41,211 nucleotides of DNA from assembly GCA_003184365.1 (NCBI GenBank), contig NKYR01000206.1, positions 1 to 41,211 of the forward strand, given 5' to 3'. Numbering within the stretch: position 1 is the first letter of the stretch; each line of letters opens with the position of its first letter. The position numbers and the translations under genes were made by a program. Below, in pieces: positions 32,990 through 41,211 of this stretch. Source of the DNA: Evernia prunastri. Lineage: Eukaryota > Ascomycota > Lecanoromycetes > Lecanorales > Parmeliaceae. The notes beneath the pieces were generated by a model. That model saw nothing but the letters and a program-made list of their open reading frames with translations, made no database searches and was not told the origin of the DNA.

Positions 32990-35049
32990 ATGATTCCAAG
33001 CGTAGCTGAGGAACATTACGCCACGTCTTTAAAAGACTGGGAGTCATATTTGGGTGGACTTGGAATCCTAGCCAACCCGTTTAGTCGCTCGCAATGGAGG
33101 ACCAACCGATCCAGTTTACTCAGAGCAGTCGGGTTCAGTGATACCGGCGCGACAATGAAGTTCACCATTTCTGACAAGATCCGGTCAGACCTTACAGATC
33201 TAGTCTCGACACCACATCACAACATCGGGGCCGACAAGGGTCATACAGTGGTTGCAGTTATCAGCAGTCTCCCTGGCGGTGGAAAGACTCGGTTGCTTCT
33301 AGAATTACTGGAACTATTTCCGGATTTTGATGCTCTATACTATATCACCTTCTATCATACGTCACCATTGTCTGCTAGTTTTGATACAAGGAAAATCTCG
33401 AGCATGCAGAGAAATCCATTGCCATGCGTATACTCTATCAGGCAATTTCAGTAAGCCGCAGCCAGGACAAGTCAAGCTTCAACGATTGGTTTCGGGAGCT
33501 ACGTTTCAGAGGCCTAAAAGATGGACTCACGATCAGGGATGCCATAATATTGCTTGGAGGTGATCCTCAGAAGAAAAGCGTGCTTGCCGTCGACGAAGCC
33601 AATCAACTTCAGAAGCGTGGAACGACAACAACAGGTGTCGAAATGGCAATGGCAAATTTGATCGGGACGCTCGATCAGACTATGAGTATTTCTCGAATCT
33701 TCAGTTTCATGGCAGGAACACTTATTGATACATTCACTACTGCTGCGAGGAATAGTGGCACCAAAATTGCCATAAGTCACCTTTCCCTTTTGACTTCCGC
33801 TCAACAGTCTGCTATTCTGAATAATGTCGAATGTCTCGCTGGTTGGCGACGTCATAAAGATGGAAGAATTTTACTGTCCGAACTGGGTGGCCTACCGCGA
33901 CTTCTCGAAGTCTTCATCATGACAATCGTTGCCGCTCAACCAAACGGTGTTTCTTCTGATGATATCAGCTGAAGTGATGTTGCAAATCGCGTTCGAAACA
34001 GTTCAGTCGCAAATAAATTGTATTGGGGAAAGACCTCAGAGTTGGCACGACCTCTGGTAGATGCCATTATGCTGCGCAAGCCAGTCCAATCGAACTGGTC
34101 TCTTCTTCCAGGATATCCAGATACATATGAATCACTGCAGCAGAACTCGCAAATAGTCCTCCAAGAGCATCCTCTCGACGCGAACCGCTTCATTGCTACA
34201 TTGCCATTGATCGCATTCCGTTCTCTCGTTGCAACCGCCAAAGAAGCAGTAGCGACTATAGACGATAATAGCGATAGATTTAAGTATCTTTATAAGTTTA
34301 TGGGTTACCATCCTTCTGCGTGGCAAAACTTTAGAGCCTTCGCTATCAACCATACTGCTCTTATGAACAAATTCTTCGCCAACGCAGATCTATATATATT
34401 GCCTTTGTCTCGGCGATACGTAACAGAATATGACGATGCAAAAGACATCAATCTCACGTTCTTCACCAAGTCTCCGAAACCGATACGCTGTACTAAGCAA
34501 TTTCCCAAGACCTCATCAGTTGTAAGTAGGGATGGATCAAAGTGTGACTTTGCGGATGGCAACTTCTACCTCAACGCACCCAGCGCTCAATTTGGCGACG
34601 GGTTCTACGTGTGCTGTGAAGCTGTTGATGAAAAGATTATTGACCCGCCTGAGGACGCGGACATGGACAAGGATAACGACTCTGGACCCTCTCCAACTCG
34701 CAGCAGGCCTTCCAAACTGTGCATAGTCGAGCAATACAAAGACTGGCAGGGCATCATGACATTTGCGAATTGTATCGACGAATACGAGAAAACCAGGGAT
34801 AGTTGGGAAAATGCGGAAAACATCGAAAACAAGGAAGACTTTCGCCTGATCACCGCTCTCATTTCGACCAGCAAAGTAGCACCACCCGAGGAACACGAGC
34901 ACATTCCTCAGGATCTCCTTGTGGTAGATATGACAAAGTTCAAAGTGTTTTTCGGTATCTTGGAGCCTCTTCTCTGTCATCTCCCATCTAGAGACACAAA
35001 CAGATTAGCAATCAATACTGCGGATCAGGCCACGCTAGAAAAAGAATAA
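32990..35049 (+). pseudogene. Crinkler/RHS-like P-loop NTPase with nuclease-like C-terminus, copy 2
   Basis: Paralogue of the gene at 13.2 kb, same strand, roughly half identical by eye. The start MIPSVAEEHYATSLKDW at 32990 is a plausible ATG. It keeps an intact Walker A (PGGGKTRLLLELL near 33285), DFDALYYITF, Walker B VLAVDEANQL near 33590, and GGLPRLLEVF near 33890. Relative to copy 1, about 13 bases are missing near 33380, which shifts the frame. A TGA at 33970-33972 cuts it after DDIS, and the same frame then continues from 33973. The C-terminal module is retained up to FADGNFYLNAPSA, KLCIVEQYKD, DFRLITALIST and DLLVVDMTKF. The last ~60 residues of copy 1 are replaced by a short tail and stop. 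Two lesions make it a pseudogene, although the core residues of the NTPase survive, unlike in copy 1. Confidence 0.6.
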
Positions 35050-35105
35050 AGAAGGCGTCTGAGTCCGCTCGCCGCCCAGTGTCCCTCATCAAACATTTAA
35101 TGTCT

Positions 35106-36107
35106 CTACATTCGATTCATCGTCAAGCTCAACCCCGCATCAACAATTAGACCCTGGCCGTTGATGTAGCTGGCCGACGCACTCGACAGAAAGACAATCA
35201 CGTCTCCAATTTCCTCTGGCACAGCCATTCTCCCTACGGGCGACACGGTACGAATGATTTTCTCTACCTCAGGCTGCTTTTCAAATTCCCTAGCCATCAT
35301 CGGGGTATCAACCCATGCGGGCCAAATGGCATTGACTCGGATGTGATGCGGGGTATTGTCGAGTGCTATGCACTTGGTTAGCACAGCGATATTGTAGATG
35401 CATGACGGCAAGTCTTACCAGCAGTTTTGGTCACACCCATAACCGCGTGCTTTGAGGCCGCGTATGGAAGCTTACCACGAGCACCGATGATAGACATAAC
35501 CGAAGTGATGTTGATGATAGATCCTCGACCAAGAGATCGCTGTCCATGACGGCCTTTGTAAATCAGAGGTTCTTGCGTCGACATGGCTTTTGAGACAGCG
35601 CGTAAACAAAGCATAGTTCCGCGAGTGTTGATGTGCAAGCTTGTCAAATTCTTCAATTGAAGCGTCAGCTGTTGGCAAATTTGAATCTGTGCCTATGTGC
35701 ACACAATCATACAGTCAGTCTCACAAATACAAATTCTCGCAAGAGCGTTTTACCCCAGCGCAATGGATACTATAATCAATCCTGCCAAACTCTTTGACAG
35801 CGCCATCCACCATAGCTTGCACACTCTCCGCATCGGTGATATCGACATGAAGGATGAGGTAGCGGACATTAGAGTGTGACGCCAGACGCTTGCTTTGTAC
35901 AGCTGAATCGCGAGCACCATCTTCATCCAGGTCCGCAAGAACGATACCAGACGCTCCAGCTTCAGCAAAGGCCAAGGCAGCTTCACGTCCGATGCCACTA
36001 GCTGCCTAGATGCGAGAGATGATCAATTCAAGCGCTGCAGCGTTGGCAAATTGAATTGCCCTCACTCCTGTAATAAGCGCTACGCCACTAGTACCCTTGA
36101 AGGCCAT
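35106..36107 (-). CDS. Short-chain dehydrogenase/reductase (classical SDR)
   Basis: Exons 36107-36066, 36005-35754, 35692-35419 and 35365-35106 give 275 aa without stops. Motifs: the first intron splits the cofactor loop, which reads TGAASGIG when joined; VLADLDEDGA and HVDITDAESVQAMVD follow; HCAG stands for NNAG; SIINITSVMS carries the catalytic Ser; YAASKHAVMG is YxxxK; VNAIWPAWVDTPM follows. It is thus an NAD(P)-dependent oxidoreductase of usual length. Oddity: at the start of exon 3 the used frame reads AQIQICQQLTLQLKNL, while the neighbouring frame reads GTDSNLPTADASIEEFDK, which is far more like an SDR. A pair of compensating indels, or a different splice, is likely there. It may have served the cluster as a ketoreductase (inference). 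Confidence 0.8.
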
Positions 36108-37808
36108 ACTGATTTCTTGTAGTTGTAAATGTTTTCAGATAAGAGTCACGTAGGAGTTCTAAGAGACATCAATGTGGTTGACTGCTAGACCTGCCTTTGA
36201 AAAGGTAAGAGTGCGTAGTAATGAATTTTGGACGAACAGAGAAGGTACAGCACCAGGTAGTTAGCTTCAATAGTTTTAGGCCCATTTTTCAATCCAGAAA
36301 ATCGCCTTTCATAAAGTCACCCATACTTCAGACCTGGGCACCTTTGCCTCCGAATATGATGCAGCAATAATTACGAAGTATCATGCGTCTCGATATATGC
36401 ACCTATTGAGTCAACTCTTGGATGGATTCCCTCCTCTAGTTGATTCTGCTGCATGCTCTAGCAAATCGTATCGAATGGGAAAGACGCAATTATTAGCCTT
36501 GTCTTCGAACTGTGATGAGCGGAGTTTTTCCCTGCAGTAAGTAAGCCTGCAAAGCTACCTAGATGGCTTTCAGAGGCCACCACTAGGAAAAAACGATAAA
36601 GAAGAAGACTGCGATTCTGGAATCTGAAGTGGCCATGGGATCGTCGAGATGCCTCCTAAGCCTGGAGGCAAGGCTAAGGCTGCGGCTGACATGCGTTTGA
36701 GGTGCAGGTAAGGTAGGGATAGGGTGGATCCTCGGAACCAACAGAAACCAATCAAGGTACGGCGTACGGTACGGGCCAGTCCTCCTCTCGGAACATTTTT
36801 GCTGCTTCAAATGCATGTACCCCTGGTGGCGATGAAATTAATGCAAAGAAAAGTGAACGTGATGCCTAGGTACGAGGTATTTGACTATTCCCCCGCCCCT
36901 CAGACTGGAAAGCCTGCAGCAATATCAAATGATTCAATCTGCATCTGGTCTCAACACGCCAATTGCATGCCATTCTTTCCCCCCTTCACATGAATTTCAA
37001 CACATTTATTGGCCCATGCTAATGAAAAGAACGGAGCCCCTCAATGCATGCGAATGAGATCTGCAGGATAGCTTTTCTGGGTCACCATATCGATAAAGCT
37101 GCATTGCATAAGCGTGAAAAATTGATCAACCACGGTCCACGCACTCTTTGGAAACCCTGTCTCTGAATCTGTGCTGTACAGTCGGCGCAAACCATGGAAA
37201 GGCGGAGAAATTTACGGCTGCAATCTATTACTACGTGGCTATCCTTTGTGGAGCTACGAATACGTGTATGAAATTGTTACCCTCCCCGTGTCCATTGTCC
37301 CTCCCCACCAAGCTCGCCAACAACGCCTCTGCAGACCGTCCCCCATGGACAGAAAGAAACTTTTGAAACAAATGGGGGGAATCGCGAGTCCTTCTGAGAG
37401 ATTTAAGGCGATACGTAAGGCTAAGTTATTCTTTTACTGGATGTCGGATTTACTTCAACGAGCCTGACTACAAAGGAGACCGAAACAATGCGCTTCACGG
37501 ATCCGACAACCTCCACCTAGAACGGACGTTAGAACCTCAAATTAGTTCTGCATGATGCATACTACAGATTGAAATGATCATGAGTCACGGCCTTCACCAT
37601 TCGATGGATCCTTGGGAGCAGCTTCGGTCCATAAATATATCGTGTTATTATTATAGTAATATTCTTTACCTTTGCTTGCCGGTCTTGATTTTTTTTCTTG
37701 TCTCTGCTCTTTCCATATTCACTGATTAACCTTTTCTCCCCTTTGATATCTGAATGCTTGCGTTTCGCAGATTTTCTTGCCAATCTGACTCCGCGACCGA
37801 CAACTGAG
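36108..37808. other. Long stretch without a recognised gene
   Basis: The intergenic region between the divergent SDR and PTH11-like genes. Frames are short and motif-free. A plus-strand MPPKPGGKAKAAAD start near 36650, followed by CAG|GTAAGG, looks like a small first exon, but nothing attaches to it. Confidence 0.4.
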
Positions 37809-38630
37809 ATGACAGAAGCTCCATCTGAGGACCGCGGCCCTACCGCCAGAAGACTTTATATCACAATGATCATCTTGCCGTCCATATTTGTGGGGATTCG
37901 GCTGTGGTCTCGCGGTATCGCTCTCAAATCTGGTCCGTTGAGAGGGTCTAGATTTTGGTGGGATGATTGGTTGGCGCTTGCAACTTTGGTCAGCCCTTCA
38001 AGACCTAATGGCAAACCAGTATCTCTGACATTTAAAGCCCTTCATTGTCGCCCAAAATGCGTCGGGGATCTACTGGACTTCCATTGGACTTGGAAAACAT
38101 ATCGATCAAGTCAGCTTAGAAAACATCACCAGGGGGCTTCGACTAATCTACGCTGTTTATCCTTTCTATGACACTGCCATAACTCTTCCCCGATTCTCAG
38201 CGCTTTGTTTCTATGCCCGTGTCTTTAACGCACGCGGCAACGAACCTCTGCGTGTTGCACTCTGGATTACAGCAACCTTGAACGTCGGCTGGTTGATCTA
38301 TGCTTTAGCTACAGCGATTTTCCAGTGCACTCCCGTCGACAAAGCATGGAAGGAAGACATTGATGGCCACTGCATCAGCACATATGACTGGTGGCTAAGC
38401 AGCGCCATTTCGAGTGACGTTATTGACCTCATAATACTACTCATACCAATGCCGATTCTGTGGAAGTTACAGCTTCATCCAATTCGAAGACTTCGGCTTT
38501 TGGGCGTCTTTGTTTGTGGATATTTGTAATGATCAATATATCAGTCTGGATCTGCGTGTTTGTCTATTACTATGTTGTAGTGTCATCATCATCTCGATTG
38601 GGCGGCTTGTAGCTAACGTCAAAGTTGATC
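37809..38630 (+). pseudogene. PTH11-like / fungal rhodopsin-domain membrane protein, truncated
   Basis: Exon 1 (37809-37988) starts MTEAPSEDRG and carries a membrane helix and the family hallmark WWDDWLALAT. A 49-bp intron (37989-38037, CTGAC branch) leads to PFIVAQNASGIYWTSIGLG and LRLIYAVYPFYDTAITLPRF, then CFYARVF, FQCTPVDKAW with the conserved Cys, WWLSSAISSDVIDL and IPMPILWKLQL. A second intron (donor GTAATG at 38527, acceptor TTGTAG) joins to VIIISIGRLVANVKVD. After that the frame stops and PKS sequence begins at about 38640. The protein thus loses its last helix and cytoplasmic tail (about 5-6 of 7 helices remain). Family members are plasma-membrane receptor-like proteins. It is truncated at a fusion point with the PKS relic. 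Confidence 0.75.
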
Positions 38631-38633
38631 CCG

Positions 38634-38644
38634 CCTAACCCTAA
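38634..38644. repeat. Telomere-like 11-mer at a gene junction
   Basis: CCTAACCCTAA, almost two units of the fungal telomere repeat, lies exactly where the PTH11-like frame ends and the ketosynthase fragment begins. It may be an interstitial telomeric trace left by break repair, or a coincidence. Confidence 0.4.
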
Positions 38645-41211
38645 GCATGGTCCTCGATACTGCGTGCTGCTCGTCTTTATACACTTTGCACACAGCATGT
38701 TCGGCTCTGATTTCTAGGGAGTGTGACGGCGCATTTGTTGCTGGAGTAAACCTAATCTAATCCCCCAAGGTCCATATTGCGACTGTCAAGACTGGAGTCC
38801 TTTCGGGGACGTCGAGATGTCATACCTTCGACGAATCTGCGGATAGATATGGACGTGCGGAAAGTGTCGGCCCGATCTTCCTAAAAAGACTGAGAGATGC
38901 AGTCCAGGATGGGGATCCTATTCGCTCTGTTATACGAGGAACTGCAGCCAATAGGTGAGATGCGCGAGAGTTCCCATATCAAATGGAATTTCATCGTTGC
39001 CTCTTTGCGAATGCAATGCTAACATAAATCGATGAAGCAACGGTAAAACAAATGGCATAACACTTCCGAGCGCCCATGGACAAGAAGCAGTGATACGCAA
39101 AGCGTACAAAAGAGCTGGCCTAGGGCTGGATGAAACAGAGTATGTCGAGGTATGTCAGATAGCAAGACCTCTGAAGAAAATTGGATTCTGTAGAGTCAGG
39201 CGTATGATCTGCTGATTTTTTGACTTTTCATAGGCTCACGGAACTGGAATCCCTTTAGGAGACCCTATCGAGGTGGAGGCATTATCTCGCGTGTTTCATT
39301 ATCGAACGGGGCGAAAGACCGTCATTGGCTCCATCAAGCCAAGCCTGGGCCATAGTGAAGCTGTATGTGGGATATCGAGCGTGATAAAAGTCACATTGGC
39401 ACTCGAGCATGGATTGATACCACCAATGTTTGGGATCAAACGTGTCAATTCTGAATTCAAGCTGGACGAGCGTAACATTGAGATAGTCACAGGCTTAAGA
39501 CCTTGGCCGGAGACTAGAGTGCGAAGAGCCAGCATCAACTCTTTCGGATATGGGGGTGCGAACACTCATGTGATTCTCGAAGCTGCTGATGATCACGTGT
39601 CAAGTCTCGCCAAGGACTTACCTCCCCGTCGCGCAGAATTTTTAAAGATTTTGATACTACCATGATCCGCACACAGTCAATCATCTTTAAGTAGATGGGT
39701 TGATGACCTTGTATCTTCAAAGATCGAGCCTGACCACGCTGAGGCCTTAGCTTTCATGCTATACGTCCGCCGGTTCACATTTAGCAGCCCGCGGATTTCT
39801 TCTTGTCGAGCCCAACACAATATCCACTGATATTCAGCCCAGCAAGCTACAAATGCTTAATGATCTCAGTGAGCCTCTACAACTGCCTCTCGCTTCTGTA
39901 CTCACCGGACAAGGCGCTCAGTGGGCCTCTATGAGAAGTCTTCTCCTCGATAGATTCCCAACTTTTCGTCGTGCGATTCAAGATTAGAGAATTGCCTTGC
40001 TGGTCTCCCGAGCCCACCTTGTTGGACAATCACAGGGGAGCATCAAGTTCCAGAATGACATAACGAGCTAAGATAACCTATGAAAGAGTCTTTCAAGAGC
40101 CCGAAGCCTCTAGTATGATAGATGTTGCGACATACTCACAACCCGTCTGCGGGGATAAACAAATTGACATTGTTGCAGCGGGCAATGCACGATCCCACAA
40201 TGGATCTAGAGTACTTACAGCACATGGGCATATTTTATATTAGTCGGTTTGTACCAGACCAACGCATGGTCCGCCGATTCCAGGAACAGCAGGACGAGGC
40301 AGCCATCGGCACTCCGTTGAAAGACGCGGGGGCTTTTCAGCTATCGATCAAACAAGTGGGCCGGATGGACACCATTAACTTCGTTACAGATCGAATACAC
40401 GACAGTCCATTGAATCCCGGCTTCGTTGAAGTTGAATCTAAGATTTTACGTCTCAACGCAAAGATAGGCTTGTTGCAAAAAGTCAGTCTACTCTCAACTT
40501 TATACTCACAACTAACAGGATGTACATGTACTCTCAGGACGCATCGATATCAGTAATGCAACATGCTCAGCAGAATTTGCGGGTATTGTCAAAAAGATTG
40601 GCTCTACGGTGACAAGTTTCGGTCCTGGAGACCGAGTGGTTTTCATGGCTCCAGGTCATTTCGGAAACGTAGAGAGAGTGCCAGAGTGGGCCTGCTGCAA
40701 ACTGCGAGACGATGAAGACCTAGCCGTTTGTTCCTCCTTTCCCAATTACCGAGTCTTCCCGAAAGCTCACAAGAGATCACTAGACTATGGCATCGATCCC
40801 TGGCGTATCTGCAACCGTTTTGTATGCTTTAAGCTACCGCGCACTGCTCGAGAACGGCGAGGTAAGGACAAATTTTCCGTATCTTCAAGTCTTGGGTTAA
40901 CGAGTGCCAGTCGATCCTGATCCACTCTGCAGCAAGTGGGGTAGGGATCGCCGCAATTCAGATCGCGAAGCTTCGTGGAGCTAAGGTGTGTCCTTTTGTA
41001 GAGTTCCTGGAACGAAGCTAACCACTTCAGATCTATGCAATGGTGAGTTCGAAGAAGAAGTCATTTCTCTTGAAGACATTTGGACTGGAAGAGAATCACA
41101 TATTTTCATCTCGAGACTCTAGCTTTTTGCCAGCAGTCATGCAGGCAACGTCTGGACGCGGTGTCGACGTCGTATTGAATTTCCTTACTGGGGACCTCCT
41201 GCATGATAGCT
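38644..41211 (+). pseudogene. Highly reducing polyketide synthase relic (KS - AT start - ER), runs off the window
   Basis: It opens in mid-ketosynthase at SMVLDTACCSSLY, keeping the active-site Cys (38665-38667); the N-terminal half of KS is gone. A TAA at 38758-38760 follows GVNLI, where relatives have Gln. Then CHTFDESADRYGRAES, an intron (38955-39037, TGCTAAC branch), NGKTNGITLPSA, an intron (39150-39233), VEAHGTG with the first catalytic His, SIKPSLGHSEAV with the second, and FGYGGANTHVILE. KS closes with TGA near 39663. The acyltransferase starts at LTGQGAQWASM (39901) but stops within 30 codons. The rest of AT, DH and MT are missing. At 40122 it resumes in the pre-ER linker (YISRFVPDQRMV, DTINFVTDR) and enoylreductase (FGPGDRVVFMAPGHF, VPEWACCKL, HSAASGVGIAAIQIAKL, TSGRGVDVVLN). 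KR and ACP would lie beyond the window. Certainly non-functional. Confidence 0.88.

Noticed and set aside
18176..35049. Stop-codon reassignment (TAG/TAA read as amino acids) as a reason for the many in-frame stops
   Set aside because: TAG and TAA also serve as natural terminators of well-formed genes here, and true frameshifts and deletions accompany the stops.
36650..36715. Small exon-like MPPKPGGKAKAAAD followed by a GTAAGG donor
   Set aside because: No second exon could be attached and the segment is too short to support.

Overview
The window looks like an accessory, transposon-rich segment of a filamentous ascomycete (Pezizomycotina) genome. Reasons: short 49-95 nt introns with GTRNGY donors and CTRAC-type branch points, an AflR-type Zn2Cys6 regulator, a BYS1-type secreted protein, a PTH11/rhodopsin-type membrane protein, NRPS and highly reducing PKS genes, and a Gypsy element carrying the CpA-to-TpA damage typical of RIP. 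Two single-N gaps (4263 and 11506) both fall inside mobile elements. I cannot name the species.

Layout. 0.1-3.57 kb: a RIP-damaged Gypsy pol on the minus strand, interrupted at 3567 by an undamaged LTR element (LTRs 3567-3789 and 4353-4575, start of gag at 4067). 4.97-7.23 kb: a ten-exon minus-strand gene for a secreted Thr-rich protein ending in an apple/PAN-like Cys domain. 7.9-9.1 kb: decayed coding sequence of unknown family. 9.93-10.51 kb: an intact BYS1-like secreted protein. 11.10-12.40 kb: a Mutator-like element with 61-bp perfect terminal inverted repeats and a 9-bp target duplication. 13.2-15.5 kb: a Crinkler/RHS-like P-loop NTPase pseudogene. 16.1-17.4 kb: a chymotrypsin-fold peptidase-like pseudogene. 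17.7 kb: an ankyrin remnant. 18.2-19.5 kb: an MFS pseudogene. 21.65-22.99 kb: an intact AflR-like regulator. 23.3-25.0 kb: a cytochrome P450 with a stop codon near its C-terminus. 27.35-32.2 kb: an NRPS (T-C-A-T-C) broken by two frameshifts and a TAG. 33.0-35.05 kb: a second Crinkler/RHS-like pseudogene. 35.1-36.1 kb: a short-chain dehydrogenase with an open reading frame. 37.8-38.6 kb: a truncated PTH11-like protein. 38.64 kb to the end: a gutted HR-PKS that runs off the window.

How they fit together. The regulator, MFS, P450, NRPS, SDR and PKS have the composition of a secondary-metabolite cluster. The regulator and SDR read open, while the transporter, NRPS and PKS are disabled and the P450 is nicked. 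Several nonsense codons are explained by CAA-to-TAA or TGG-to-TAG changes, the same CpA-to-TpA direction seen in the RIP-damaged transposon. Two Crinkler-like paralogues in the same orientation bracket the regulator-P450-NRPS part. The most interesting pattern is this combination of a dying metabolite cluster with conflict-type genes (P-loop NTPase/nuclease-like, peptidase-like, ankyrin).

All family names come from motif recognition by eye; no database search was run.
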